DNA of 64,000 nt from Nothophaeocryptopus gaeumannii (GCA_031771865.1 JASISA010000001.1:1488001-1552000), one strand, 5' to 3'. Positions 43,001 to 54,124 are shown, counted from the stretch's first letter. The notes: generated from the sequence alone by a model not told the origin. Made by a program: numbers and translations.

Positions 43001-44398
43001 CTTGTTACGTCTTGCAGGACCTTTGTCATGTCTGCCAGGACCTTCATCATCCTCATCGGCATGATCGGACGCTGGAGCACGGCTCGAAGGCATCGCAGTC
43101 CTGGCCTCGGTGAAATGTCGGATATAGTGATCGTTTCGTTCTCTCCAGCTGTTGAATGAATGTCCGCATAAGGTCCCGTTTGACAATTGGTAAGTGCATA
43201 TTCCGTGAAATGGCGCCACATAGTTAACCTTGGATCGATCACGCAGCAGGTTTGGGTCCTCATTCTGATGTGACACTTTCGCATGCTCGAGAAACTTGTC
43301 GCTGCGATGGTTAACGTGCGGTGTTGACTCGTTATCTCCGGCACTATCGAGACATGCCTCGCATATCCAGAATTGTTGCGGCTGTCTGGTCTCTTCATGT
43401 TGCTCCCAGGTATCGCGCTTGTTGGTTGAGTAGCTACAGCCTTGCCAGGTGCAGGGGTATCTTTTCTGCGCTCCAGAACTGCGCGTCTTGCAGGGCTGCT
43501 GAGTGTGCTTCGCGATGTATGTGTTGATCAAGCGGATCTTGCGAGGGTCTGAAGCTTGAATAGGCTGAGCATTGGCATTGGACGGATGCTCGGCAGCTGT
43601 AGAAGGTCCAAGTCGAACCCTGTCACCGAACCACATGCTGAACTCATGTAGGGGCAGTCCGACATACTTTGCTATTGATTCCATATCTTTCTTCGTAGGC
43701 AATCGGTCCTTGCCACTCCACTCTGCGAGAAATGCTTGACTGATCTGCTGGCGGTCCTCCGGGATTTCAATGCATTGCGAGGCAGTTCGACATGTCATTT
43801 GAGTCGCTCGACGTTTATGATCGATACTCTCGTCGGTAGAGGTAGAGATGATACTTCTGGGTCTTTTGCCATTCGACGCACGGATGAACATTGAAGGAGA
43901 ATCGGGGAAAGGCTGCGCTTCCCCAACCTCGGACAATTGGCCGCCGTACGGGCTTGATATGTACGGAGAACCTGTGTAGCCTCCGGAAGCGATATGGTCG
44001 CGACCGTCGTTGTGAAAATCCGGTGGCGACAAGTAAGTGTTGAAGAGCTCTGGCGGCGGATGTTGACCTTGTGTGGAGACCGTGCTGAGTTGAGTACCGT
44101 AGCCGCTATCATCATTTGTTAAGGTTGGACATGGCGTATGCAGCGACTGCTGGGGCAAGTAGGGCGCGTCGAAGTCAAACTAGCATCAGTCAGTACAAAT
44201 AAAGCTACAAGATGCAACAGGGCGACGACAACCTACCTCCGGGACAGGGCCGAAGAGAATATCCGTATCCTCCAGACCTATCAGGGGCCAAGAGGGCGTG
44301 GAGTGAAGTGTTGGCTGCTGCTGCGACGCGCCCTGAACAGGCTGGTCATTAGGCAGACTGCCATCATGGTTTGCGGTGCGCCGTTGGCTGTGTTCCAT
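40060..44398 (-). CDS. Homeodomain-like / zinc-finger / HET-like / protein kinase / HET-like fusion protein
   Basis: Exons 44398-44237, 44179-40158 and 40111-40060 (introns 57 and 46 nt, good signals) give 1411 residues. Order of parts: Gln/Ser/Pro-rich N-terminus; homeodomain-like segment at about 200-245 ending LPLHEFSMWFGDRVR; C2H2-like fingers at about 295-410 (YPCTWQGCSYST, FWICEACLDSAG); HET-like segment at about 516-611 with ARYLALKALDAG and LTRDMGVRYLWIDIYC; protein kinase at about 636-920 with LGSGAYSFVDKV, FARKSVMKTG, CRHKDIKPANVLI (HKD in place of HRD), LTDFGTSLSF and KYCAPEVA; then a second HET-like segment at about 1231-1390 with EFVALRCKSERRLL and LTRKLGYRYLWIEALE. Kinase residues for catalysis remain. 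Nuclear or cytosolic signalling role suspected; HET assignments are from short signatures and need a profile search. Confidence 0.8.
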
Positions 44399-45318
44399 GA
44401 CTTCTGCGGCTTCCCGTGCTCCGCTCCCGAACGAATGCAGGATTACACTGGAACGTATGATAGTGCAACTGCTAATCACAAACACGCCGAGGGAGAAAGG
44501 ATGATGACCTGACCTACACTCTGACTATTGAAAGCAAGGGCGCCGCTGCATTCTTGAAGTTCCATGAAGGGAGACATCTGCTCGAGAGGGCGAAGACTGC
44601 GACCTGGCGTCTGTCACGACGCAGCCATCAGATGCATGCCAGGCCAATCGCAATCCTCCCTGATCGCGTAGTATGCTGCCACAATGGATTCGGGAAGAGT
44701 TTAAACGGTCCAAGTCCAATGGAGACGTGTTGCGCGAGATGCCTGAGGAAGGTTGAGGGCGCAGATTGCAATCTTCGCCCTGTCGCCCTCTTTGCGCCCT
44801 GCCGGCGGCCTCTCAGCCTGACGGCCTCCGAGCGTCGAGCCCCAAGTATCTCATGTGACCGTCATCTTGACCAGCATAAAAGCACCTCCGTCTTCTCCAT
44901 TTGTGTCGAAACTTCAGAGCAGAAGACCTGCGATAATCTCGAGTATTCAATCGGTCAAGGCATTGGGGCGGTTACAATAGCTGATCGCTCGCGCGTTCTC
45001 GTTTTCGGACAGTGGATCGTGTGTGTATATGCGGTGCCAGAGCAGATTCTGGCCATTGCTTTCAATGAGATGAAAAAAGAAGATCTCGAGTAGTTGCCGT
45101 GAAGGAGGAGCTGTTGTTGTCGGGTAGAGAACGCGTCGTCTGGGATCATGTTCCGAGAAGCTTGGCGCCAAGCTTTCCATGAGCTCTAACTTCACGCAAG
45201 CAACGTTCGCCATCGCGTGTACTTCGCTCTTGCTCGAGGTACAAGATAGTATCTTTCGTTCTGTGCTTATGAGATTAACGAAACCATCGAAGTGAGAATA
45301 CATCCGATGATCCACACG
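44399..45318. other. Intergenic, weak ORFs only
   Basis: Upstream region of the fusion gene. A + strand frame (44554-45093) has scattered Cys but no family resemblance. A minus frame (44947-45315) continues the frame of the next entry after its stop; see findings. Confidence 0.4.
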
Positions 45319-45687
45319 TTAGCCATATCTCGGATCTTCCCCAAGTAATGGCAGACCAAGCTCTCTGTTGAAAACCACAAAGTCGGCGATTTTCAATCGG
45401 GCAAAAGAGGGATCGCTGGGAACAGAGGTCTCGCGGAAGAGTGGTCCGAGAGAGGGTTTGCTATTGCTGCCTTCACGGAAGAAATGGTAGGGCATTGGAG
45501 AGGCGTAGCGATTTACGCATACAGTTCTTGATGTTGTGGGACCGCAATTTTCGACGAGAGGGATGGAGACGCCGGGTGGTTGAAGGGATGATCTTTTACT
45601 GGTGCTGGCGGTGTCTTGTGTGAGCACTGATGGGGTCAGGAAGAGCAGATGTTCCAATGGCGCATCGAAGGTCATTTTGAAAGCCAA
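45319..45687 (-). CDS. Hypothetical small protein
   Basis: Open frame of 122 codons starting MAFKMTFDAPLEHLLFLTP and ending LLGEDPRYG. Composition (FREGSNSKPSLGPLFRETS, KIADFVVFNRELG) looks coding, but I recognise no domain. It ends at TAA (45319-45321), and the same frame is open for about 124 further codons. It may be a short real protein, or the first half of a longer gene with a nonsense change. Low certainty. Confidence 0.35.
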   Translation of the reverse strand: MAFKMTFDAPLEHLLFLTPSVLTQDTASTSKRSSLQPPGVSIPLVENCGPTTSRTVCVNRYASPMPYHFFREGSNSKPSLGPLFRETSVPSDPSFARLKIADFVVFNRELGLPLLGEDPRYG

Positions 45688-46779
45688 AGGGATTAGAGGT
45701 CAATCGAGAAGCTATCTTCCGCATGCGCTGCGACATGTATTTTCGCGCCTTACATCACCTATCTGCTACCGAAGCTGCTCTTTCGCCCGTATCTGCGTCT
45801 TTATGGTCGCCATCGTGAGAAGTTTTCTGCGCCAAGCTCGCTCGCCTCTTGTTCAGCGTGCTAGACAAGGATCTGGGCTTTTGCTTGACCGTCGTTGGAG
45901 CGGGGATAGCCAGGGTTGCCACATGCGTAGGCAGCGAGCAACTCCAATTTTGGGACAATGTTGTAGGTAGATCACTTTCGAGCGACGGCCTTCCCCTTTT
46001 GCCATTCGTGCGGACGCATTTTTGGGGGTTGTGATGCTCGGCTTGATGGTGAAGCGGAGAAGGAATAGGAGGTGAGGTGATGAGACGGCAGTTGAGCTTC
46101 GTGCACATTGACTCCAGGAAGCTTGTGTAGTCCAACGCTTGGTATTCGTTGTCAGAGGTATGCGAGATCCAAAATGACAACCTGCTCGTTGAGAGGAGTG
46201 CAAGAGATGAGGTGTATTGAAGGGTCCTCTGTCAACGGAGACTCGGGGCCCAAAGAAGAGCCGTGGCAAAGTATCGAATGCCTTATTATGCGCGCGTTCC
46301 GTGGTGAACTCTCATTCGCTTGAGAACGAGGACATGGCTCAGCAAAGCTCGGTGCAGAGGCCGTGGCTTTGGACAGTAATGCAAAACCGCAAATCTCGTC
46401 AGTACCTCATATTGCCTAAAACATTCCATGGAATTCTTTGCTCGCGCTGAGCATCATTGTCAGTAGTCCTACTAGGATCACGACTTACGCTCGTAGCTTC
46501 GGGCAATGACCTGAAATTTTAGTTGCTTTACCTCGTAGCAAGTCGTTATCGCATTGTGCAAGTTTTCTCTATACCATTTAGCTTGGCGTTAGCCTTTTTC
46601 GAGACCGCATCAACATTGCCGCAATAGCCGCATGCGGTCTGGCTCATGACCAGATGTCGCGATCGCATGGCGCACGCTGTCGGCAGCGTGGCTGAAGCCT
46701 ATTCCAAGGTCCCAGGCTTTGCATATGCGGGTTTGGACCACTTCATGACTGCGAACAGTCCGAAGTCGCATCGATTCCT
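45688..46779. other. Intergenic with weak ORF 45755-46180
   Basis: A minus-strand frame of 141 codons (MSFWISHTSDNEYQALDYTS...) is polar, His/Ser/Pro-rich and without a recognised domain. I do not call it as a gene. Nothing else supported. Confidence 0.35.
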
Positions 46780-48245
46780 CTATGCCAGAGTCTTTTCCTT
46801 GCACTCAATGCCATACGCGAGCAGCTTCTTGCGGATAGGCTCAACGAGCTCTGGAGTGACTGGAGCCAAGATACCCTTCTGCTTGATGGTGCCGTCAAGG
46901 ACGGCAAGAACAGCAACAGCGCAAGGCACACCAACGAGCTTGGCCATGGCGCTGTAGCCGCCGCTGCCCTCTGGCTCACCGTATTCGCAGAGAGTAGATG
47001 TGCGGGTCTCCCTCTTGCCGTCCGCCCACTCAATCTCGAACTTGTGCTGGAGCATGACAAAGTCACGCTCACCCTCAAAGTATTGCTGCTTCTTCTCGAG
47101 TGTTGCACACAGGCAGTCGAGAGGAGTACCGCGAGGGTCGATCTTGTCGTCGCTGAAAAGTCCGTACCAGCGGAGGCCAGCCAGAACACGGTCCTTGTCC
47201 TCAGTGCTCTTGAACTTGGTCTTCGAGCTGACCGCCCAGACAAGGTCCTTCTCCTCGGCGCTGCTAGAGCCGACGATCTTCGAAAAGGCCTCCTTCCAAG
47301 TGATTGGATGCTTGAGGAAGTCCTGTTGCTCGTCGCTCAGAAGCCCAAGATCCTGGAAGGTCTGAACGATAGCTGGGTTGCCCTGGTAGCGAAGAGTTCC
47401 TCGGATGAGGGTTTGTGCTTCGGGTATGTTGTATCGCTCACGGAAAGGCGTGCTGTCACGGTTAGGGTAAGCCTCGAATGCGAAGCCTGGGTAGATAAAG
47501 TATGGCCTAGCATTGCCCATGAGGTCCTTGCCTGAAATAGTCTCCTTCTTTCCGTCCTTGTAGAAAACGGCAGTGTTTCGTGCTGCCAAAAGGACACCAC
47601 GAGGTGACCAGGAGAACTTGTAGCCCAGAGGGTTATCAGAGTTCTCTGGAGCTGGAAGACCACCGCAGTAAGACAGGAAGCTGTTGATCTTGCCACCCTT
47701 CTCGTGGACTTCGGAGATGGTCTTGACAGCGTACAAGTGGTCAACACCTGGGTCCAGACCGATCTCGTTGAAGACTGTAATGCCAGCCTCCTTGGCTTCC
47801 TTGTCGAGAGCCATCATGGCATCAGAGACATAAGAGGTAGTGACAACATTCTTCTTGGCTTTGATTGCTGCCTTGATGACATCGGCGTGGAAGGTGTATG
47901 GGATCAAGGAGATGACCAGGTCGTTCTTCGCAATCTCCTTCTCCAGTATGTCGGTCTTGCTGACATCGATGGAGGTAGCAGTGGCGTGCTTCAAGCCCTC
48001 GGCGAGCTTCTTTGCGCTCTCGAGAGTTCGGCAGGCTGGGCCAACAGTTAGTCTAAGGAAACAATTCTCAAGAAGCTGGGTATGCTTACCAACAGTGACC
48101 TCAACGCCAGCCTTGTCAAGCTCGACGGCGGTTGGGCGAGTGACGAAGCCAGCTCCCAGGAGAAGGACCTTTCTGGAGCCGTTGATTAGCCATTGCCTGC
48201 AATTTGATGAATGGAGATGAAGTGGTGGAACACTTACGGTGCCAT
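46780..48245 (-). CDS. LYS9: Saccharopine dehydrogenase (NADP+, L-glutamate-forming), Lys9
   Basis: Penultimate step of the fungal alpha-aminoadipate lysine pathway: joins aminoadipate semialdehyde and glutamate to saccharopine. Exons 48245-48238 (8 nt), 48196-48090 and 48035-46780 give 456 residues. Rossmann motif KVLLLGAGFVTRPTAVEL is at the N-terminus. Also seen are NDLVISLIPYTFHADVIKAA, VTTSYVSDAMMALD, GLDPGVDHLYAVKTI, FLSYCGGLPAPENSDNPLGY, KFSWSPRGVLLAARN and SGGYSAMAKLVGVPCAVA, all diagnostic of Lys9. The first exon encodes only MAP and part of a codon, followed by a 41-nt intron. Intron 2 (48036-48089, 54 nt) has no stop and is a multiple of three, so unspliced mRNA would stay in frame. 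Head to head with the MFS gene. Confidence 0.96.
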
Positions 48246-48743
48246 GACTGCGATGTGTGATGGAGTGTTTTGTATGCAGATGAAGTTGTCTTATAACGTC
48301 GTCAGCTATGACGGCTATCGACGGCGTTGAATTGTTGCGGTGATATTCTGGAGTCACCTACCAATTCGATGTCTCCGCCGCCAATAAACACCGACATTCA
48401 AAAATCTCAACTCCGATCATCGGATGCCATCATTTCCAGGGCACGAGAGCCGCATGGGCCTTGGCAGTCACTTCCGCCCGTTTCTCGCTTACCGACAAGG
48501 TTCCTCCCGGCTGCGGAGATGATCAATTTGGCGCCGCCTCGTGCATCATGCACCAGGAGAAGCCACGACGATCTTGCGTCTGCGCGTGAAATGGCGTGGA
48601 CTGAGAACAAGCCGAGGACTTTGACCGAACCAGAAATCAGCTGTCGAGTTCTGCTTATGCCGAACTAATTCATACTAAACGACTTTGCCCCTCCACCCGC
48701 GCGTACAGACATCTTCACCTCCTTCACTTGTACATACCTCACA
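48246..48743. promoter_or_regulatory. Shared divergent upstream region of LYS9 and MFS gene
   Basis: About 500 bp between divergent starts. No gene supported; no Gcn4-type site that I can place with confidence. Confidence 0.5.
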
Positions 48744-50187
48744 ATGGCTGAGAGTCATGGCATATCACCGCAGCAGCGCAAGAAGGTGTTGCGGGTGCTG
48801 GTCATTTCGCTGATTCTAGACCTGGTATGCATCATGACGAGCTCCTACCAGACAGCCGACGCACTGTACCTTGTATGCGACTGACAAGCTGTGTTTCTCT
48901 TAGATCTCCTTCACCTTCATCCTGCCCCTGTTTCCGAAGCTCCTCGAGTTCTACCGCAATGTCGAAGCCACGTCAGGCGCGACCGTGCTCTCCAAGGTCC
49001 TATACGGATTGAATGCGTACAAAAACAGCTTCGCGAAGCCGATCAACGACCGATATGATATCGTACTGCTTGGAGGAGCTCTCGGCTCGCTCTTCTCGCT
49101 ATGCCAGGCAATAGCATCCCCAGTGATTGGAACACTCTCCGATAAATATGGAAGGAGAACGGCACTGCTTTGGTCGATGTGCGGCAACATCGCCTCTGTG
49201 GCTCTTTGGTGCGCCGCGACAGACTTCAGGACATTCTTGGCCAGTCGCGTAGTCGGAGGCTTGAGCGAGGGCAACGTTCAGCTGGCACTGGCCATTGCAA
49301 CCGACATCAGCACGGAGGAGGACCGAGGCAAGACAATGGCTCTGGTAGGAGCTTGCTTCTCAGTTGCCTTCACCTTTGGTCCTGCGCTGGGCGCCTGGCT
49401 ATCGACCGTGACGACAGTAGCCGCGAATCCCTTTGCGACAGCCGCCGGTGTCTCACTCGTTCTCATCTTGACCGAGACCGTCTACCTCTACTACGCCCTC
49501 CCCGAAACGAACCAAGCGCTCGCGCCAAAGCAGAATGGATCCAGGAAAGCCTCGGAGTCGAACCCCACGAAACACGAACGAACCAACTCCCACTTCCTCC
49601 TCAACATGACCCACTTCACTTTCATCCTCTTCTTCTCCGGCATGGAATTCTCTCTCCCCTTCATGACCTACGACCTCTTCTCCTACGGCTCCAAACAATC
49701 CGGTCAAATGCTGGGCTATATCGGCCTCGTTGCGTCGCTCCTCCAAGGCGGCGTCACTCGACGCATGCACCCACTCCGAGTTGTCCAGCTCGGCGTCATC
49801 AGCTGCGCAGCAGCTTTCTTCCTCCTCTCGAGTTTGACGACCGAACGCGCTCTATACGGCGCCGCGACCCTCCTTGCGGTAACGAGCTCGACGGTCGTGA
49901 CGGGATTGAATAGTTTATCCAGTTTTGAAGCGAGCGCAGATGAAAGAGGCGGAAAGCTGGGCAATCATAGAAGTTTCGGACAAGCAGGACGAGCTCTGGG
50001 CCCTTTGATCTTCTGCTCGTTGTACTGGTGGGCAGGGAGAGATATTGCGTACTTGGTCGGTGGGACAGGTATGATCGCCGTGTGCGGGATAGTGTTTGGA
50101 GGGTTAAAAGCGCCCAAAGGGCTGCAGGTTAAGAAAAAGACGAAAGCGGATACAGTCGTGAATGGAAGTGCCAAGAAAGCAGCTTGA
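48744..50187 (+). CDS. Major facilitator superfamily transporter
   Basis: Exons 48744-48824 and 48904-50187 (79-nt intron) give 454 residues with about 12 hydrophobic helices. MFS signature GTLSDKYGRRTALLWSMCGN (motif A, loop 2-3) and the SRVVGGLSEGNVQLALAIAT block are clear; a Ser/Lys-rich central loop (PKQNGSRKASESNPTKHERT) separates the halves. The pattern most resembles the MFSD10/TETRAN-type drug and organic-ion efflux group, which is a tentative placement. The C-terminus is Lys-rich. Substrate unknown. Converges with the acyltransferase gene (141 bp between stops). Confidence 0.85.
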
Positions 50188-50328
50188 AAGACCAGACGAT
50201 GTTGTATATTGTATATAAATTGCATAGTGGATATATTGTGACCAACTAGCTAAGAAGGAAGCTTGGGTACCTGAACCAGTCAAACCAAACCAATCATGTG
50301 CAAATGCCGAACACATCTCATAACATGC

Positions 50329-52011
50329 TTAGAACGCAACTCCCCTATCCCACCACGTATTTCCTTGCCGCCAAAAGATCAATCCATACCACAAATCCCA
50401 ACTCCGATCGTCCTTCGCCCCCAAACCCAATGCCCGCAACGGACTAAACGCCACGGGCTCAAATAACCATACCCCTCCTTGTGCGAAATCGTCGACTAGA
50501 AGAGGGGCTGTATAATAAAGCCAAACTATCGTGAAAGCGAAATTACCGATCTGTCGTATCGTTCTTGGAGTGCTGATACCGAGTTTCTGTGTGAGGACCT
50601 TGCAGAAGAATGTTTGGATGACTATGCCGACTGCTTGGAGGATGAAGAACCTGAACGGACCGAGAAGGGGACGGGTATCGCCGAGTTGGGAGTAGGAGCC
50701 ACAGGCGTGTAAGGTGCCGGAGATGGTGAATGCCACGAACAACGATATGAGTCTCCCCGTTTCGGATTTCTTGGAAATCTTGAGGGTCCGCAAAAGGGAT
50801 GTGGCGGGTGCTTCAAACGAGAACCTAAAAACCTGATGCCAATAGATTCCCCACCATCCCGCGAGTCCTTTATCGAAAATTGAGGTGAACGAGCCGAAGA
50901 AGTCTGGTGGGTTCATCCAGGGCTCTCCTCGCAAGCCGATGATCTTGGGTCCGAGGATGGTTGAGAAGAAGAGGGGGCCGAGGCGGAAGATGGTGGCGAG
51001 GGCGATGTGGATTCCGGACAGGGAGAGGAGGAGACGGTAGGATTTTACTGCTACGTGGGAAGAGGCGAGGGAGAAAGGGAACCAGTGGGGTGCCGGGTGA
51101 GAGGTGTAGCCCCAGAAGTAAGGGTCGTTGTGCATGAGGCACTTAATCGTGTCGAGCGTGATAAATCCGATGCTAAGGCGAATGAGGACGTGTTTGGTGA
51201 GGGCCGAGCGGGATGCGAAACGTCGGATGCCAGTCTTGCTAGTAGCGAGATCTGGTGTATCGGCCTTCTGCATAGACGCGAGTATGGTTGGAACTCCCGG
51301 ATTTTGTTGTTTGGCGGCGATTGGAAGAGGTGGAATCCCATTTGTTTCGAAAGACCAGCCTATACCGCGGAAGTTGCAGAAGACGTCTGCAATCCAGTCG
51401 AGGCGTTCGATGAAGGGCGATGAAGGGAACGATTGCCAGAAGATCTGTCCTTTTCGTTCGGCTGGGCCTTGGATGGCAACCCAGTCTGCATCATGGAGTT
51501 CTTCGGATGTACCCGTCTCAGAAGTCTTTGGAGGTAGTTGGTTTGATGCCGACCCGTTCAAGGCAGGCCTCTTTGCCTTCAGCAACCTCTCAACAGCCCC
51601 TACATCGCTCCTTGCCATACGTTTGAAATCCGTTTGGCAGTCATTAAAGAACATGATCGCGCCTGTCCACAGAGTGCCAAATGCATTGACGAGACCGACT
51701 CCGTAGGCCCCTGCCGCGCTGCGAGCTTTCGCGTTTAGGATGCTCCATAGTGAGAATGCAACAAGGAACCCAAAGATTGGTAGTCGTAGTGCCTGAAGAG
51801 TTGGCGATTTACGATAATCAATGAGTAGATAAGCCAGCACCACGGCGGCTCCTATGGTTGCCCATGGGTACAGAAAAGGGATATATTCCCCTGACTGCAG
51901 CAAGTCTTCATATGTCTGGTCGTAGTAGTGCTTGACTTGACGAGGCGTGTCAAGACCAGGAGGGAGCATGCTTGTGTTGTGGCCGAACAGTCGTCCAGAG
52001 CCTGACTCCAA
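50329..52011 (-). CDS. Wax synthase-type (MBOAT-like) membrane acyltransferase
   Basis: Single exon, 560 codons; an internal Met at codon 15 (MLPPGLDTPRQ) is an alternative start. Several transmembrane helices. The wax-synthase domain is in the C-terminal half: EPWMNPPDFFGSFTSIFDKG, LAGWWGIYWHQVFRFSFEAP, and FTISGTLHACGSYSQLGDTR, whose His fits the conserved active-site His of this group. The central part has DWVAIQGPAERKGQIFWQSF and RFASRSALTKHVLIRLSIGF. Fungal members acylate alcohols or secondary metabolites in the ER; acceptor unknown. No biosynthetic core gene (PKS, NRPS, terpene synthase) is nearby. Head to head with DRG1, 310 bp apart. Confidence 0.8.
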   Translation of the reverse strand: MESGSGRLFGHNTSMLPPGLDTPRQVKHYYDQTYEDLLQSGEYIPFLYPWATIGAAVVLAYLLIDYRKSPTLQALRLPIFGFLVAFSLWSILNAKARSAAGAYGVGLVNAFGTLWTGAIMFFNDCQTDFKRMARSDVGAVERLLKAKRPALNGSASNQLPPKTSETGTSEELHDADWVAIQGPAERKGQIFWQSFPSSPFIERLDWIADVFCNFRGIGWSFETNGIPPLPIAAKQQNPGVPTILASMQKADTPDLATSKTGIRRFASRSALTKHVLIRLSIGFITLDTIKCLMHNDPYFWGYTSHPAPHWFPFSLASSHVAVKSYRLLLSLSGIHIALATIFRLGPLFFSTILGPKIIGLRGEPWMNPPDFFGSFTSIFDKGLAGWWGIYWHQVFRFSFEAPATSLLRTLKISKKSETGRLISLFVAFTISGTLHACGSYSQLGDTRPLLGPFRFFILQAVGIVIQTFFCKVLTQKLGISTPRTIRQIGNFAFTIVWLYYTAPLLVDDFAQGGVWLFEPVAFSPLRALGLGAKDDRSWDLWYGLIFWRQGNTWWDRGVAF

Positions 52012-52321
52012 GAATCTCTTGTCTTATCATGTTTTCGAAATGGAAGAAGGGATCGTAGTCTTCGACGATTCTTGATGTCCTCGTGATGACGTCTTGACGA
52101 TGGAGCGATGATGAAGTCGGCCGCCGACAGCCCCTGCGTATAATTGGTCCCTCGCAGTTCTCAGAACGGCCACTTTCGAAGCCTTCAACATCTGGCGAGT
52201 TCTTCAAGATTAACAACTGCGCAATCATTTTTTGCACATTTGGGTCGCAGAGCCTCCAGGCGAGCTTCTTCTTCTCTCATCACTTTGACGCTCGCCTTTG
52301 GGTGAGCGCAATCCCGTCAAG

Positions 52322-53753
52322 ATGGTGAACATCACAGAGAAGATCAAGGAGTAAGAAAGTCTCTGGGCAGGAACCAGTCGCACAGCTGACAGGAAGGCAG
52401 AATTGAGGATGAGATGAGGAGAACTCAAAGTACTACCGTCCCACCTCCCACATGACGAGCTGTGCTGACCGATTGAAGAGAACAAGGCTACTGGTATGTC
52501 ACCCGCCTACCTTAGGTGCCGAAACATTACTGAGCGATAATTAGAATATCACTTGGGTCTTCTGAAAGGGTACGGGTAGCATCGGCATGAGCAAAAGATT
52601 AGCATTTGCTGATCTGACTTGTGCAGAAAGCTTGCTCGTCTACGTGCTCAACTTCTCGAACCTGGCCCTGGAGCTGGTGGAGCAGGTGGCGCTGGGTTCG
52701 ATGTCTCCAAATCAGGCGATGCACGAATAGCCTTGGTCGGCTTTCCCTCAGTCGGAAAGTCGACCTTTCTGTCCAAGATCACGAAGACGAAGTCCGAGAT
52801 TGCGGCATACTCCTTCACAACGCTCACAGCCATTCCAGGTGTGCTTGAGTACGGAGGCGCCGAGATTCAGATTCTGGATCTGCCAGGTATCATTGAAGGT
52901 GCTGCAGAGGGCAAAGGTCGAGGGCGACAAGTCATCTCAGCAGCGAAGACGAGCGATATGATTGTCATGATCCTAGACGCCACCAAGCGAGCAGAACAGC
53001 GGGCGCTCCTCGAAGCCGAATTGGAAGCGGTGGGCATCAGGCTAAATCAAGACCCGCCGAACATCTATCTCAAGCAGAAGAAGGCTGGTGGCATGAAAAT
53101 TACTTTCCAGACACCACCGAAGAAGCTTGACGAGAAGATGCTCTACAACATCCTCCGAGACTACCGCATTCTCAATTGCGAGGTTCTTGTGCGAGACGAG
53201 AATGGTACGTTGGCTGCCATCTGTGCACCATTTCTGCATTTGGCAGTTTGCCCATTTCGGCATCCTATACTCCAGAGAAGAATACTGACAAAGGACAGCA
53301 ACCGTAGATCAATTCATCGATGTCATCATGAAAGACCACCGCACTTACATCAAATGCCTCTACGTCTACAACAAGGTCGACAGCATCAGCTTAGAGCATC
53401 TCGACAAGCTTGCACGCGAGCCCAATACAGCGGTGATGAGCTGTGAGCTCGATCTTGGAGTACAAGATGTCGTCGAAAAGTGCTGGGAGGAACTACGCCT
53501 GATCAGGGTCTACACGAAGCGGAAAGGAATTGACCCCGATTTCAACGAAGCTCTCATCGTCCGGAACAACAGCACAATCGAAGACGTCTGTGACTCTATC
53601 CACAGAACGCTGAAGGAGAGCTTCAAGTACGCCCTTGTCTGGGGTGCAAGTGCGAGGCACATTCCTCAAAGAGTTGGGTTGAACCATGTTGTATCGGATG
53701 AGGACGTGGTATCGATCGTGGGTACCAAGAGCGGTCTGTCAGTCAAGTCGTAG
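52322..53753 (+). CDS. RBG1: Developmentally regulated GTP-binding protein Drg1/Rbg1
   Basis: Translation-linked OBG/DRG-family GTPase that works with a DFRP partner (Tma46/Dfrp1) on ribosomes. Six exons: 52322-52350, 52401-52429, 52479-52493 (15 nt), 52545-52569 (25 nt), 52627-53204, 53299-53753; 376 residues. MVNITEKIKEIEDEMRRTQ, KNKATEYHLGLLKGKLARLR and AQLLEPGPG precede the G domain: GFPSVGKST (G1), LTAIPGVLEY (G2), LDLPGIIEGA (G3), YNKVDSIS (G4). The C-terminal TGS domain ends in the usual DEDVVSIV stretch. Four introns crowd the first 100 codons, and the 15- and 25-nt exons would easily be missed by gene finders. Confidence 0.94.
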
Positions 53754-54124
53754 ATAGTAGCGAACGGATACCCCCAATGCCACAGCGCACGTTCGCGTGG
53801 TCCACAGTCGGCAAGCCGATGGTGATTGCAATTGTTGCCAAGACTTCGATTCGACCTCACACCTCACAGGTATTATTATGCTGGAACGACCATTGCTTAC
53901 CCACCACGACGACTACATGTACGTCGAATAGGGCATTTGAAACCTCTTGATCTGGACGTTCGATTGCTGCCCTTGTCAAGTTGGCAAATGGAGCATCATT
54001 CAGGCAAAAGATTCAGCGTTCCGTCATAGAACATCGAACTCAATGACCAGTATCTTACGCTGTAGACGGCCGATCGAGCTGACTCTAACACCGTTGGAAC
54101 GAGCGGATGCAGCGCAAAAGGTTT
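53754..54124. other. 3' region of DRG1
   Basis: No gene supported between the DRG1 stop and the tRNA. Presumed 3' UTR/terminator. Confidence 0.5.

Noticed and set aside
44554..45093. 179-codon + strand ORF as a gene
   Set aside because: No domain, odd composition, overlaps other weak frames; no intron support.
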